A stretch of DNA of 64,000 nucleotides, taken from NCBI GenBank assembly GCA_002812745.2, contig NCSJ02000106.1:62001-126000 (forward strand). Reading direction: 5' to 3'. Both the position numbers and the translations under genes were made by a program. Below the pieces are notes generated by a model. That model worked only from the letters and a program-made list of their open reading frames with translations, did no database searches and was not told the origin of the DNA. Below, piece after piece: positions 1 through 12,251 of this stretch (the stretch's first letter is position 1; each line of letters starts with the position of its first letter). This DNA is from Scytalidium lignicola (Eukaryota; Ascomycota; Leotiomycetes).

Positions 1-2491
1 TTTGGATCTCCCAGCCATGCATCAGCTTGGTTATCTATGGTTATAGACAAGCGATTATGGGAATCCAGGGCCGCGAAGTTGTCATTAAGAAATCTTGTTA
101 AAGATTTAATGATATCGTCCACTTCCTGGTTTGGAACTAAACGAATCGATATAGCAGCGCTGGCATGACTGGATACTAACGACCCGTCAGGCCCGGAGAC
201 TTTATAACGATGGATGGTCAGGTTGGGCTCACGCCATCTAGCCATTAAAGAAGCCTTTAGTATCTCGGGAGGGCCGTTTTCCGGGTGTCGGCGGATTAAA
301 GTTTCCACGATATCATCATATAAAGCTTCTTCGGCCTTAGTTAGAGGTAGCACGGCGTCATAGAACCCAGGGATCTCAACGTGATTGTGGCGACCCTTGA
401 GCTTTGCCAAGATAGAAGTCAAATCGAATAGAGGTTCATCCATCATGAAACTTCCATCAACTCCACTGTGCACATCCGGATAATCACTCTCGACCTTTAC
501 CGTGGCATGAAGCACACCTCTTAGGCCATAGGTCAGACAAGGAACCTCATCATCCAACCAGTAACTGTTGGCCAAGATGATGTAATCGATATCTCCGATC
601 AAGTCTTTATGCCTTCTCACAGTGTCCTTAAAGCCTCGAGAACCGGATTCTTCCTCTCCTTCTATAAGGAAGACAATATCAGATTCAAGCTCTTTCTCAA
701 GTACTAAGTCCATAACACCATACAGAGCAGCCATTATTGGGCCTTTGTTATCCGTAACACCTCGGCCATACAAGTAACCATTCATTCCCTTCATTTGGAA
801 GGGGTTAGTTATCCATTTGTTCTGTTTGTCGTCTGCAGGGACAACATCATCTATATAATCAATTAGCTTAAATCGGGAGGCAAAACATATTTGAATGGTA
901 TGCTCACAATGACCATAGAATAAGATCTTCTTTCGTTTTCCAGAAACTGCTGGATTGCCTTTGAAGCGTGCATATACAATCGGATTATGGCTATCCGTAT
1001 TTAACATCTCAGTCTGCGCGCCGTGCTTTTTGAATAGAGTACGGAGGAAAGTGGCCCCGCGTCGACAATCTTCTGCATGATCGGGTCTAGAGGATATAGT
1101 TTTGAATGAGACAAATTCTTGGAGTGATTTAATGAGCTGATCTTCCTGGCTCTCTGGTTTACGATAAGTACCGGAATCACATCCAGTAACATCCCAGATA
1201 GAGATAGAGTTATCGCTACCACCGGTGATGTAAAATTGCTGACCGTTGAAGTCCGCGACAGTAGATGCCAGAATGCGTCCTTCGTGTGCATTCCATCGAT
1301 TGACTAATTCGTATTTTTGACTGAACTTGGTCGAAGAGTTCGTGTACTGACCATATTGTACAGTGCTGTATTTCTGAACATAAAAATTAGTAATTTAGAC
1401 GCGGTTGAATATAATCAAACACTTACTCTCGCATATCCAGTAGAGCCTGCACTCCAGAGGTATCCCCAGCACATCTGTAATGTCAATACGTCTCCTTTGT
1501 GGGCCTTGATAACTCTAAGTTTTTGTTTGGTATCGAGATCCCAAAGCTCAATCAATCCTTCTAGCTTGCTGCTGTAAAGAAAGGATCCGTCAACAGCCAA
1601 TGACAGAACCGACTCAGCATCATCTTCCCCAAGACAAGCAAGTTCTTTAATACCCTTTCCAGGATCCTGGTCCAGCTGCCACAGCTTGATCGTCCCATCT
1701 CCTCCACCAGATATAAGCATTTCCTGGTCCGAATCGACTAGACGGTTAACTCCTCGTACAAGTAGCATGCAGTACACATATCCGAAATGGGCATAATGCA
1801 TCATATGTGTGTCAATCTCAAGGATGTCGCCATCATTCATACCAGTGCGGCTGGGAGCTTGCCTAGGCGTCGAAGTTCCACCAGCGGCAACTGAATCAAA
1901 AAATCGATGGTTTCGTCGGTCAGGATGTCGTTCCGGGTTTGGTGTTGGTCTTGTAGCAGAATCCTTCAAACTACACCATTGTATACTGGTATTCTGCGCC
2001 CCAAGGTATACCGTCTCAAACTGCCTCGAATATACCACGCTGAAGACATCGCCGACGTCATACGTGCTGTATATATGGTAGAGCCGCTTCAAGGTGGTCG
2101 GGCACCAGGCATTGACAATTGCATCTCCAGCGCTGGAGAAGAGAAGTTGCCGATCCGCTGAGAGGAAGAGGCAAAGGACTGCACGGGTATGGGCTTGAAT
2201 CCGAAGAACCAGCTCGAAAGATGCTAGTGACCACACGACAATCTCGCCGCTTTGTGTTCCGGCATAGAGATATCGATCTCCGACAGCAAGAGTGAGGATG
2301 GAGCTCTCATTTTGGAGATGGTGTGCTAATTCGGGTCGTTTGGAGCCGTTCGTCCACAGGCCTTCGTCGCCTGAGCGGTCCGTAATTTCGTAGGAGTCAT
2401 CTTCACTACCTACAGGTTTTAAATTGTCAGTGTTTGTTGTGCCGTTGGCTCCAGCGGGGCCAGTTCTTCGAGCTGCAAAGATGGACGCCAT
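1..2491 (-). CDS. DUG2: DUG2-like WD40 + M20 peptidase, 3' end cut by window
   Basis: Partial gene: the ATG is at 2491 and the C-terminus lies left of the window. Exons are 2491-1427, 1373-908 and 850-<1, with introns of 53 and 57 bp. About 790 residues are visible. Residues ~60-400 form WD40 repeats (for example GGGDGTIKLWQLD and ITGGSDNSISIWDV). An M20-family metallopeptidase domain follows. Its metal-site motifs are intact: YGHYDVVPAD (the Tyr codon spans intron 2), GRGVTDNKGP and EGEEESGS. WD40 fused to M20 is the architecture of yeast Dug2. With Dug3, Dug2 forms the cytosolic glutathione-degrading (GSH)-ase that removes the gamma-glutamyl residue; the Cys-Gly product goes to Dug1. Function is inferred from the family; the domain calls are seen directly. 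Confidence 0.9.
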
Positions 2492-4955
2492 ATTTATGCT
2501 CTGCGCTCCGCCTGATAGTAGATAGAGATCACGATGAACGCTGACTCACTTGAGTAGCGAATCAGAGCAACAGCCCCATCATTGGAGAACTCCTCCCGTC
2601 TTCAACAGCTAACCCCAAACAATAACACAACTGAAGAGTAATCATACTTATGGAATCCATTCTACGACGAAAATACATTTTGAATGAATGGAGGATGAGA
2701 GAACTCACAGTACGTCTCCGATGAGCTGCTGTGGCATTCAGTCCAATTGAGGCGATGCTGGTCAATGAAGTGCTCGACGTTACTATCGCACCACGGGACC
2801 CGTGGGACGCACATGATCTGTCCTGTTGATGGAAAGGCCAACACTGGTTAGATCCTTCTCAAATGGAAAAAGTTCAGGAGCAATTATGGACTGCTGGCCC
2901 ATGATTGCTTTTCTTATTTGTTGCGCAGGAACTGCAAATTATAATTACTTATGGCGCAAGAGATACCACTTCTTGCGTCTTTGTCCTGCCAGTCAAAGAT
3001 GACAGTCGGTTTCCCCGGGTGGCATCATCAGCAAATATCGACGCACAAGACCGCATTCAAAGCTTATATTATGTCACCGTCTAGCCTATTACGGTATTTT
3101 CATTTCCCTAGTACTCAACATCCTGCTACATTTCAAGGGCATAAGGAGTAAAGGGGCTCGAGGATAATCGATTCAGCGCCAAGAGCGAGAATACTATGCC
3201 AACATCGATGTGAAACTTACCTGCAGAAGAGGAACTTTATCAAGCGCTTAATTAATTGGCAGGACACCTAAACACTTGAACCAACCGCCGTGGATCAGAT
3301 TCGCCCTGATACTGGCAATCGGAGACACCGGAGCTTGGTAGATCACACCGCATCTACCCTCCCCTGAGGGATTCTCACCGTGCGCCGTCCAACATGCTAC
3401 TCGCATATCAAGATAGAAATGGCCAGTTAAATATTGATTTCTCTACAAGACCTTGAAATTTTTGCGCCAATTAAAGAAAATGACTAAATTAGGACATAAT
3501 ATATATTCTTCTGTCTCGATTGAAGAAGGCCACTTTAACTTTTAAATGGTTTCAGCGCACATGAAACCGATTCTACATCCTCGAGTCAAAGAGCTAAAAT
3601 AGGCTCTGAAGATGAGATTAGAAGCCAGAAAGGTCTGAATTATAGGATGATGATTCAATGGTTCTAATCCCCCGCATTTTGATCAGCCCTAGGGACTGCA
3701 CTAAGGCGGAAGGGACACGGCACAACGGGCGATCCTCTGACCGCTACCGTGTTTTGCTCTAACTAAATTCAGGCTCTAATCCCATTTGCTGCTTTCATGA
3801 CAGCTGTCTTAAGGCGCGAACAGAGATTACTACTATATCGACGTATTCATTCTTTAGAGACACAATACTTATGACCCATGAGCAGCTGGACTACATCATT
3901 ACCGTTATGGTAGCTCCTAGTTCTCATAACGAACTCCGATGAACATATGAGACAAGACACCTGTTCTCTTCATACTTATTCATAAATTGAGAGACAAGTT
4001 ATAAAGTTCTCAAAGGGAAGGCCTTATTTTTATATGTACGGGCAATTTCCGGTTTGTGGAGCTGCATATTGAGGTCTCAGCGATCGGCTTTTCTCATTCT
4101 CTAACAAATATACTCTGACAGAGACAGTCGGAGATTTGACTTCACATCCTTTGCCATAATAGCTCCCTAATAATAAAGATTGCCAACGGAAGTAATATAA
4201 GAATGATGACTACAGTTTGAACGGCCATTGTTATTCTTGAATGTCTGTCGATTACCCGCAATAACTCTGTAGAAACTTTTCAACCCCTCTTTCAAGAACA
4301 GGTCACATTCCAATGAAATATACAAGTTTATTGAAAATTAGCAATCAAGAGATTTTTGAAAGTCGATATGTCTGTATAACGCCACACTCTCTTCGCCCTA
4401 TAAGCCATGATAAGCAAAGTCATTGATCTCCACGGTAAACCCCCACATAGTACAAGTACTACATGTGTAACTATAATGTGTGGATTTCATCATGAGTGGA
4501 ATAAAGAAGCCTATTATTGGCTATTTGCCATTTAGAGTAATTTAATACGTAGGGGAAAGTTGATTAATAAACCGAGGCAACTATTGTTTGCGGGACGTTC
4601 ATGCCGCGGTTGGACTTACGTCCGTATTTCAAATCACCACACGGCTTAACAATCTACCCCTTCAGAAAAACATGTCACCATAATTACAGCATCTAGCATT
4701 CTTTAAGAATTGGACAGTTTGCAGAAAACCAAATGGCGCGATATTTTAGCTTGCCATTAGGAAAGACTGGTGATATATATACTCCAATCGACCCCGCATC
4801 ATAGCTTTTTATCTGAGTAGCTCCATGTATCACCATCCTTCAAGTCTATCCCCGTATAGCACCCCTAAACAATCAGGCTCTCTATAAAACCAACTCAGAG
4901 AACTCATAACCCACCATATCCAACTTCGAACAAAGAAGAAGAAGAAGAAGAAAAT
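2492..4955. other. Intergenic region, AT-rich
   Basis: No gene can be supported in this 2.46 kb between the divergently transcribed DUG2-like gene and the MDR oxidoreductase. The longest open frames are 60-67 codons, lack family resemblance and do not join through plausible introns. The right end presumably holds the oxidoreductase promoter. Confidence 0.6.
4772..4781 (+). promoter_or_regulatory. Possible TATA box of the MDR oxidoreductase gene
   Basis: A TATATATA-type element lies about 180 bp upstream of the ATG at 4956. The leader between them is pyrimidine/A-rich and ends in a run of GAA triplets just before the start. Assigned by position only. Confidence 0.35.
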
Positions 4956-6094
4956 ATGGCAACCCCAAACAAATCTCTCATCCTAGCCAAAGAGCCCATA
5001 GGTCTCCCAGTCGCAGGCCAAGACCTGGTCATCAAGACCAACACAATCGACCTCAGCACCCCACCACCCAAAGACCACATCCTAATCCGCAACAACTACA
5101 TCTCCTACGACCCATACCAGCGTCGCCGCCTACAACCTAGCGTGAAATCCTACGCCGCAGGCTACCCCCTCGGAGGACCAATCAACAACTTCGCCATATC
5201 CACCGTCGTCCTCTCCTCCTCCCCGTTCTACAAGCCCGGAGATGTCATAACCGGGACGCAGAACTTCGAGGAGTACTCGATTATACCCGTGCACGATGGA
5301 AGCCAATCCACGCTAGGTGTAATCAAGAAGCTCGAGAATCCGCTCGGGCTGGATCCGAAGTTGTTCCTTGGTGCATTGGGCATGAGCGGTCTTACAGCTT
5401 ACTCCAGCTTCTATGAGATTGGGAAGCCGAAGAAAGGGGAGACTATCTTCATTAGTGCTGCGAGTGGCGCGGTGGGACAGATTGTTGGACAGCTGGCGAA
5501 GAGGGAGGGGTTGAGGGTTCTGGGTAGTGTGGGGAATGATCAGAAGCTTAAGTTTATTAAGGAGGAGTTGGGGTTTGATGATGGGTTTAATTATAAGACT
5601 GAGAATGTGGAGGATGCGTTGAAGAGAATGGCTCCGGATGGTATTGATATCTATTACGATAATGTTGGTGGGGAGCAGTTAGATGCCGCGTATTTGGCGT
5701 TGAATAATTTTGGTCGGATTGGTAAGTCCTCTTTTTTATCTCTTCAGAGAGTTTTTAATGTAGGACATCTATACTGACTTTTCTCAAACTCCCAGTTTCT
5801 TGTGGTAATATCTCACAGACAAGTCTGAAACCGGAGGACCAGTACCGGTACAAGAATGTACAGGTTGTGATTGGCAAACGCCTTACTATCCGTGGTTTTA
5901 TTGTAACTGACAAGGAGTTCGGAGAGGCGTACGGAAAGGAACATCAAGAGAATATGCAAAAGTGGATCAAGAGCGGAGAAATTGTTGTGAAGATGTCCGT
6001 TACTGAGGGAATTGATAATGCTGCCGAAGGCCTGATCGGCATGCTCAAAGGGGATAACTTTGGGAAAGCATTGTTGAAGATTGCTGACATCTGA
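4956..6094 (+). CDS. NADP-dependent MDR oxidoreductase, PTGR/LTB4DH-like
   Basis: Two exons (4956-5721, 5796-6094) with one 74 bp phase-1 intron give 354 residues, the usual length for this family. It belongs to the zinc-free medium-chain dehydrogenase/reductases close to leukotriene B4 12-hydroxydehydrogenase/prostaglandin reductase and plant NADP-dependent alkenal reductases. The N-terminal GroES-like part contains the DHILIRNNYISYDPYQRRR stretch. The Rossmann fold has the AASGAVGQIVGQLAK nucleotide-binding loop and the YDNVGGEQLD segment. The C-terminal part contains GKRLTIRGFIV and NFGKALLKI. Expected activity is NAD(P)H reduction of activated C=C bonds (enones, alkenals); the substrate cannot be read from sequence. 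Catalytic-zinc ligands are absent, as expected for the clade. Confidence 0.9.
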
Positions 6095-6230
6095 GGGAAT
6101 ATAATATAATGCAGCTATGAAAGATGAGACTTGCCGTGATCGTGAATTTAATTAAATCGTTAAGATCATAAAGAGAAAGAAGCACCAGATGAGCACCAAG
6201 ATTTGGGACAGCAGGATATTGATCAATAGG

Positions 6231-6244
6231 TTTTTTTTTTTTTT
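6231..6244 (+). repeat. Poly-T tract
   Basis: Fourteen consecutive T residues between the 3' ends of two convergent genes. Confidence 0.9.
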
Positions 6245-6303
6245 CGTTTTGATTTTTACTCATAAGATTGATAACCATGCCCATTATTCATAATATCTAG
6301 CAA

Positions 6304-6705
6304 TTAAACAAACTTGTTGATCTCATTGTTGACGAAGTTGTTAATCTCTGGGTCAAGGCCAGCTGGGAGGCCCTCCTTAGAAGCGAATTGGTCGAGGGCT
6401 GCAAGACGTTAGAATATCCATTCAGAAGAATCCTAATAGATTTATGCTGGTAGACTTATGCTCCTCGAGCCAGTGATTGTGATGAAAAGGGAGTGGGAAG
6501 TTTATTGGGAATTGCAAATTGGGTGAATGGCAGGCGGGGGAATCTTGTGTTGGTGGGGTAAGTCATGCTAGGAAGGCTTACCGGAGTCAACCATGGTATC
6601 AATGGTCTTGTCATTTGAGCCATTGCTTGCGTTGTTGTTTCCGTCCTGTCCACCCTGGCCAGTGGCAACCTGCTCGGCTTCCTGGATGAAATCCTCAAGA
6701 CCCAT
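6304..6705 (-). CDS. Small acidic conserved-looking hypothetical protein (72 aa)
   Basis: Two short exons (6705-6582 and 6398-6304) are joined by a 183 bp phase-1 intron with GTAAGC donor and TTGCAG acceptor. The resulting 72-residue protein starts MGLEDFIQEAEQVATGQ and has a Gly/Asn-rich low-complexity middle. It ends in a probable helical segment, LDPEINNFVNNEINKFV. Evidence for a real gene is the clean ATG, matching splice phase, an immediate stop after the helix, and protein-like composition. It lies convergent to the oxidoreductase. I do not recognise the family. The shape (acidic, Gln/Asn/Gly-rich, no Cys, no signal peptide) resembles small stress-induced fungal proteins, but that is only an impression. 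Confidence 0.6.
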
Positions 6706-8284
6706 GATGAATTATTAACGTGGAGTGGAAGTGATTTTATCTGTGAAGAGTGAAGCAATGGTTGTTAGTGTTGATGCTCTCGTGACACAGTTGGAATAAC
6801 CTTCTGATGCCAAGAATCTCGACGAGAATGCGAGTGATACATACATGAAGCTTATATTTTCGTAAATGAAACGATACCACAGAACAACAGGAAAGCCAAG
6901 AGGATCTGAGGGGCAGCCAAGGCGGGCTTTATAGCATGGTCACGACAGTAGAATTGCTTCTTTTCTGCTGGACTCCTGGCGGGGCGTGGGGTGGCGGTGC
7001 TTCTGCAAGTCAGCGCGCGGTGATGATGAGAAGATGGTTGGTCTTTGGGAGGCAATCCTGGATCAACCCAAAGCTACATGAACTGGATCTGGAATCGTCG
7101 AAACACAAGTGGCTCGAATTCGCCATAGTGCTATCACATCGAGGACCTCATTGCGTCGTATCCCTGCGACGTGATGCTCCCATCTGTCTTACAAAGGGTC
7201 CATCTTATCTCCCCCGCTACTGCCGTAGGAGATAATATCTCTGTATGCGGCCTTGGGCCATGCGGTTAAAGCGATGGTGGTGGCTTCGCGCTGGCGCCAG
7301 AGCTCGAGATTGGAGGAAGCTGCATCGTAAGCGCCGATTGTGGTCGGAGCCAGCTGAACTCCAATCCCAGAAGGGTTCGCAGGTGACAATGGTGACAAGA
7401 ATGAGACCCCGTTACCAGAGAAGCCCTCATATAACTGGTGGCGCCACGACGGGGAGATGGTTAGGGCCACGAACGAATGATGCGGTGAATCCGAAGGTAT
7501 CCTTGGTTTGTATTGGCAACTCTTGCGGAAGAGAGGAAGAGGCTGTACTCGACTGTACTATACCTATCCTAGTAGTGGGGGTGAGACATCTGGACCGGAG
7601 ATGGCATGAATCTGGCGATGTGTGCCTCTCTTGATCCATCCGTGCTCGGTCCGTAGTTCGGGTGTTTGGTTGGTTTCCTGGTGAACGGAGGATGCACTGG
7701 TGGAGTGCAGTGTGTAGAGATGCAAGAGACTTCAACCAGTCTGCCTCTTTTCATCATCGCAAGGAGCAGTCCTAGTTAATTGGTTCATAAAGATATCCTC
7801 ACCTTCTCCAGGTAGCAAACCCTTGCGATACAACTTCTCTCCTTCATCCTAGACGCCCAGTGTTTGAAAGATTCAATGGTAGAGAATATGTCTCTCGCTC
7901 ATCTCTCAAACCCCTCCAAGGGACCTTACTACCCCGCTACACGTGCTATACGCGATGTACTCTCCAAGGTCGCTTTCCCTTTGTAGATTTTTCATCCGTC
8001 GCAATTGAGGATTATGAAGGACGCTCTTTAACCAAGAAGGCTTCTTATAAAATCCATTTCCTTTCTCTGGCCAACCTGCGGGCAAATTTGTTTTTGGGCA
8101 TCAACAATTATTGCCTGTTGCCTACGCGTACTGTATCTGTCAAGGCTTACGCATACAAGTGGCCCGGTGAGCTTCTTATTGGACACTTCCTATCTAATTT
8201 ATCTCAGCAAAGCTCCAGAATTTAAATCAAGCATGCCATCATTTTCTCTGAATCGCAATTCTGCTAAGATATTTCCTCTCAAAA
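6706..8284. other. Intergenic region
   Basis: A 1.58 kb gap between divergent genes. Several overlapping frames of 60-130 codons exist on both strands in 6850-8225. They mutually overlap, lack motifs and have no splice logic, so no gene is called. It probably carries promoters of both neighbours. Confidence 0.5.
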
Positions 8285-9790
8285 ATGTTGCTCCTTTCCT
8301 TCTCTTTACTCTTATTGCAAGTCGCAAGTGCGGCATATAATCCTTCCCAGGCTCCATTTCTACCAAACGATGGCCGAACTATCACTCCAAACAATGCCAG
8401 CATCGTCAACAACGCCAACCACATCTTCACCGCCATCCACTCTGCCATGCGGCAATGGGGCTCGTCACTTAAACACAACGGCATGTCTTTCTTTCCAGCG
8501 ACAGTCCCTAAAGGCACACTACTCTACCATGGTGCAGGAACTGCAGAAAGAGTCACTGGAATGGAATGGCTAGCCTTTGAAATCGAGCATGCCACGATGT
8601 TCGCATGGAAAAGAGTTGGTGGAGGTAGAGGACCTGACCAACCTCCACCTGAGATCAAGCCGGGATATATTCATGTGTACCAGGCAAATCGTCCACTCAA
8701 GTTACTCTATATAGACGGTATGGCCGCCGCGAAATCCCTTCTGGGCACTCTTGATACTCAAGACAAGCTGCTTCTGGACGGTACGAATATTCAAACCCAT
8801 GATGATTATTCTCGTGGTAGATCATTATGTGAATGGGGCAGCAAGTGGAATATCGATGGAATAATCCGAATGGAAGGAGGCTTTGAAATTATCTACTGTG
8901 ACTTTTCGGACGGATTAGATTTCGTTTCTCATAACAGAGTGTCCGCTTTCCGCTCTCGGGTTTTTAGCTTATTCGAATACGTTCGGTCTGTCTCAATGAG
9001 GTATGCCGGTATAGGAGCGTCAAGGGTTAGCCTGGACTATTCCTCTATGGTCTCTGTGTACTACTTTGAGACAAACCTAACGAATCCCGATCCATCGATG
9101 GATATTCCAAGACTCACATATTTGTCTCCGTCCGACCTCTCGTCTATCAGAATAGAAGTCGAAAAGCTTTTTGACCGTCCACAGCCGCATCTAAGTATCG
9201 ATTGGCAAGGAGTTGTCGACCTCGTTGTAACTCGATACTCGGATCGCCTTCAGTATCTTGCTACAGGTCCCAGCTATGACCAGCTTCTTGCAGCAATCGG
9301 TACTCTACTGAATTTATACATTGATTATGGAGCACCGTGGAATGAGACAGCAGCACTCGAGTCATGCACATTGCATTATCTACAGCCAGTGTCTCTATCA
9401 ACGAGCCAAGACACACAGATCTACATCGCCGTCTCCACGGTCACGGCTAGAATCTGCAGCACGCTATTCGAGGTCCGAAAGTTACTTCTTTCAGATCAAG
9501 ATTCCGGAATGGATCATGAAGAGATTGTTACTAAGGCCGTGAATATGACGAAGGAGCTTATCGCATGGCTCGATTGGAGCACCTGGACAACCTGCGGCCA
9601 ATGCCAATATGAGGAAGTGTGTTTCGTTGCTTTCTTCCCTTATGGCAGCTCCGAAGATCATTATCACCCGAGATGTCGGAATAGGACCGCGATGACTGAG
9701 AGGAATAACTTTGGGAATTGGTGGCGGTATAATTTTAGTGAACAAGATCGAGATTCAGTTGAGCAAAGTATACAGAGTTTGTTCTATTAA
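8285..9790 (+). CDS. Secreted protein of unknown function with a YHG...EWLAFE...HA..FA module
   Basis: An intronless 501-residue protein. Residues 1-17 form a signal peptide ending around VASAA. There are several N-glycosylation sequons (NAS, NLT, NET, NMT, NRT, NFS), and a Cys-containing C-terminal third includes TTCGQCQYEEVC. The conserved-looking core at ~residues 75-165 contains KGTLLYHGAG, EWLAFEIEHATMFA, GYIHVYQANRPLKLLYIDGM and a GTLDTQD segment. I believe proteins of this layout are widespread and uncharacterised in filamentous ascomycetes. The order His in an LYHG strand, an F/W-A-x-E/A helix, then a beta-rich segment resembles ADP-ribosyltransferase-like folds, but that is inference only. 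It is flanked by non-coding DNA on both sides, so context is uninformative. Confidence 0.8.
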   Translation: MLLLSFSLLLLQVASAAYNPSQAPFLPNDGRTITPNNASIVNNANHIFTAIHSAMRQWGSSLKHNGMSFFPATVPKGTLLYHGAGTAERVTGMEWLAFEIEHATMFAWKRVGGGRGPDQPPPEIKPGYIHVYQANRPLKLLYIDGMAAAKSLLGTLDTQDKLLLDGTNIQTHDDYSRGRSLCEWGSKWNIDGIIRMEGGFEIIYCDFSDGLDFVSHNRVSAFRSRVFSLFEYVRSVSMRYAGIGASRVSLDYSSMVSVYYFETNLTNPDPSMDIPRLTYLSPSDLSSIRIEVEKLFDRPQPHLSIDWQGVVDLVVTRYSDRLQYLATGPSYDQLLAAIGTLLNLYIDYGAPWNETAALESCTLHYLQPVSLSTSQDTQIYIAVSTVTARICSTLFEVRKLLLSDQDSGMDHEEIVTKAVNMTKELIAWLDWSTWTTCGQCQYEEVCFVAFFPYGSSEDHYHPRCRNRTAMTERNNFGNWWRYNFSEQDRDSVEQSIQSLFY

Positions 9791-10181
9791 CAAACTACTG
9801 GCTTTTCTTTATTTGTGGATTATTAGAGCCTGAATTCTTTGTCTTGAAACCTAGTAGTGCTGGAGTTTGGATTTTGTTGGATTGTACGGATAAATGCTTT
9901 CGTTTTCTGGGATGTGGTGTTATACTCAGTTCTGCCCTTTCTTGACTACATATACCAATGGCTTCTGTGCTCGAGTTGAGAGATGTGGAGTTCAAACGTG
10001 TTCTCGATTTCTACAAATTTATGTCCGAAAATCTCCGTTTTATGGTGTTGTTTTTATATTATATGCAGTTCACCACCACTTTATGTTTAACGCTTGCTTA
10101 CCTGAACTTTTTGCCACTCAGTTATTATTTAGGGATAGATAAAAAATCCAGACTGCGCTCTATATGTTTCTATTCATTAAT
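9791..10181. other. Intergenic region between convergent genes
   Basis: 391 bp of AT-rich 3' flanks of the secreted protein gene and the asparaginase gene. No coding frame or RNA gene seen. Confidence 0.6.
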
Positions 10182-11667
10182 CTATATCAATATTCCAAGC
10201 GGTGCCTTCTCATCTACCCAATCTCGAACATCATACTCCTTTCCTTCTCCCTCATTTATATAAGCTTCCAATCCCTCATGCTGTCGGTCCTTCCAAACTC
10301 TCACTATAGCCTTTCCATCCGAATTGATTTCTGCTCTAAACATTCCACCACAATTGTAATCACTTACAAGGTCGGTCTTAGAGTGTTTTATCATACCATC
10401 TGCATCCTTCACTACCGTTGACTCGATGCCAATGATCCCGCCTTCACCTTCACCGGTTTTTTTCCATCTATTGCCGGCGCNTTTTAACGAGCTCACCGTC
10501 TGGACCAGTGACCTCTGTGAGAGCCTGTTGGAGAGATGTCTTTTTGTTCGAGTTTGAGGATCGGTATCTAGCGATTGCAGATGCAGTTCGCACAGCATTC
10601 ACTCGTAAGAACGAGTCCCCATTACCTGTACCAGACATAGCTGTGGCACGGAAGACTTTATCCCCATTTCTCAGAGCAGTCCATGTCCTGAGATCATTAT
10701 CATCCTGAGGAACAGGCATATAAGTGCTCAAACTAGGCAAGCAATCCGCCAGAAGTCCCTTCAGTGATTCCGAAAGCACCAGGGTAGGTCCTGCCTGCCT
10801 CAAAAAGCTTTCTTCTCTCGAAGGATACTCCTCTTCCCATTCCTCTGCCCAGAACCCCGCTCCCAACGTCGGCGTATCACCTATCCTCCCAGTCAACTTA
10901 TTCGTCATCCCCCCGGTNGCTAGTAGCAACAGCACACACACCATCCGCATCAAGTGCAACAGCACCACACGTCCCCTGCGGCACAAATTCCTCAAAATCC
11001 CAACACGCAACACCTTGTCCAGACTTCTCTCTCTCAAGCCCCTTAACATGCTCATCCCATCGCGCCTGAACAAAGAAGTAACTGGGATCCACAATCTCCA
11101 ATCCCCACTCCTTAGCCAATTTCTCCGCACTGAATTTATGCAATTGACAGTGTCCCTGCCCACCCATAGCGATCCTATCAATATTAACCTCATCCACTCC
11201 CATCGGGCCCCTATGCTCTCCATTCCCACCCTCAAGATCCTCTTCCCCACGCAATAACATCTCCCTCGCAAGTAAAATCGGATTCTTCACATGCTGTAGT
11301 CCCATCACACCAACACCACGCTTCTTCTTCCCTTTACTAACTATCACACTAGCTTCAAGCTCGTTGATGCCATCGCGTGTGAACACTGCGCCGTGACCGG
11401 AGTTGAAAAGCGGGTTGTTTTCGAGCAGCGTTACGGCGTAGGAAACGGTGTCGAGAGCGCTACGGGACTGGGATGATGATTGCGGACGCTGGAAGTAGTG
11501 GTGTGTGGTGCTGATGATGTGCAGGAGGGAGTCGTGGTAGGCTTTGTACTTTGCGGGCGGGAGGTTGGAGGGGAGGATGTTTCCTGCTCCGCCGTGGATT
11601 ATCAGGCGCGGGGTTANTTGNGGGAGGAAAATTGGGGAGGGGGTTGAGGTTGGGATTTGTACTCCAT
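10182..11667 (-). CDS. Ntn-type asparaginase / isoaspartyl peptidase family protein
   Basis: One intronless frame of 493 residues results if the four N positions (11621, 11617, 10918, 10481) are skipped. Reading them literally breaks it into overlapping fragments. The ATG at 11667 is supported because the frame runs from it straight into PRLIIHGGAGN, the hallmark N-terminus of plant-type asparaginases. Further on are NSGHGAVFTRDG, and GTCGAVALDA with the predicted nucleophile Thr at about residue 232 (the autocleavage point). ATSTGGMTNKLTGRIGDTP and AMSGTGNGDSFLR follow. The family hydrolyses L-asparagine and/or beta-aspartyl peptides after self-cleavage into alpha and beta chains. The protein is longer than the ~320-residue bacterial and plant enzymes, mainly in insertions before and after the Thr, as often in fungi. 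It could also be grouped with threonine aspartases. Confidence 0.88.
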
Positions 11668-12251
11668 TGCTTTTTCCTTTGGCTTCTAGTTGAATTGCAT
11701 AGATAGTTATTGGGAAGATGGGGTTGAGGGTTGGTTGAAACTGGTACAAGTATATTATCGTTATCGTTATCGTTATCGTTATCACCTTCCTTATCTGTTT
11801 TACCCTTCAGCCTTCTTGGAGCCTCATATATCAGGTGTTGTTCCTCTTTTCTACCCCCTGTCCTTTTAATANGGGGGAGTTTATGTTCAGACCACAACGT
11901 CAATTAAATAGTAACTCCATTGATTTTATCAAATGTGAATATCATTGTTTATTATGAACCTCTATCGGGTCAAAAACACATCCTAGTCACCCGTATATCC
12001 AGTCAATGGTTATTAGTTAATAGTGCCCAGTATTTCCGTAACATGCCCTATCCAGACTCCGTAGAAAGTACCTAATTCAACCGGCCCCTTCCCGAGCTCG
12101 TAGAATGCAAAGCGGGCCACATGAGTAAACAGAGTAAAATACAAGAAGTGAAGCATTTAATGAAGACTTCTACCCTCAACCCGGTTCCGTACGCCGCCTA
12201 AAAAAAGATGGCCATAAAAGAGACAGCATCCCATATCATTCGTCCAAAGTA
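11668..12251. other. Intergenic region
   Basis: 584 bp upstream of the asparaginase gene and downstream of the dynamin gene. Holds the TTATCG microsatellite and one N at 11872. No gene seen. Confidence 0.6.
11755..11783 (+). repeat. Hexanucleotide microsatellite (TTATCG)n
   Basis: Four perfect TTATCG copies plus a partial fifth, about 90 bp upstream of the asparaginase ATG (minus strand). Confidence 0.95.

Noticed and set aside
7189..7735. Overlapping frames of 93-129 codons on both strands
   Set aside because: They overlap each other in a locally GC-richer patch and have no recognisable content.
7860..8225. 121-codon ORF upstream of the secreted protein gene
   Set aside because: No motif or signal, and no splice join to the downstream gene. 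It occupies the expected promoter and leader.
10182..11785. Asparaginase as a pseudogene with multiple frameshifts
   Set aside because: Every break coincides with an N, and removing the Ns restores an intact protein with its catalytic Thr.
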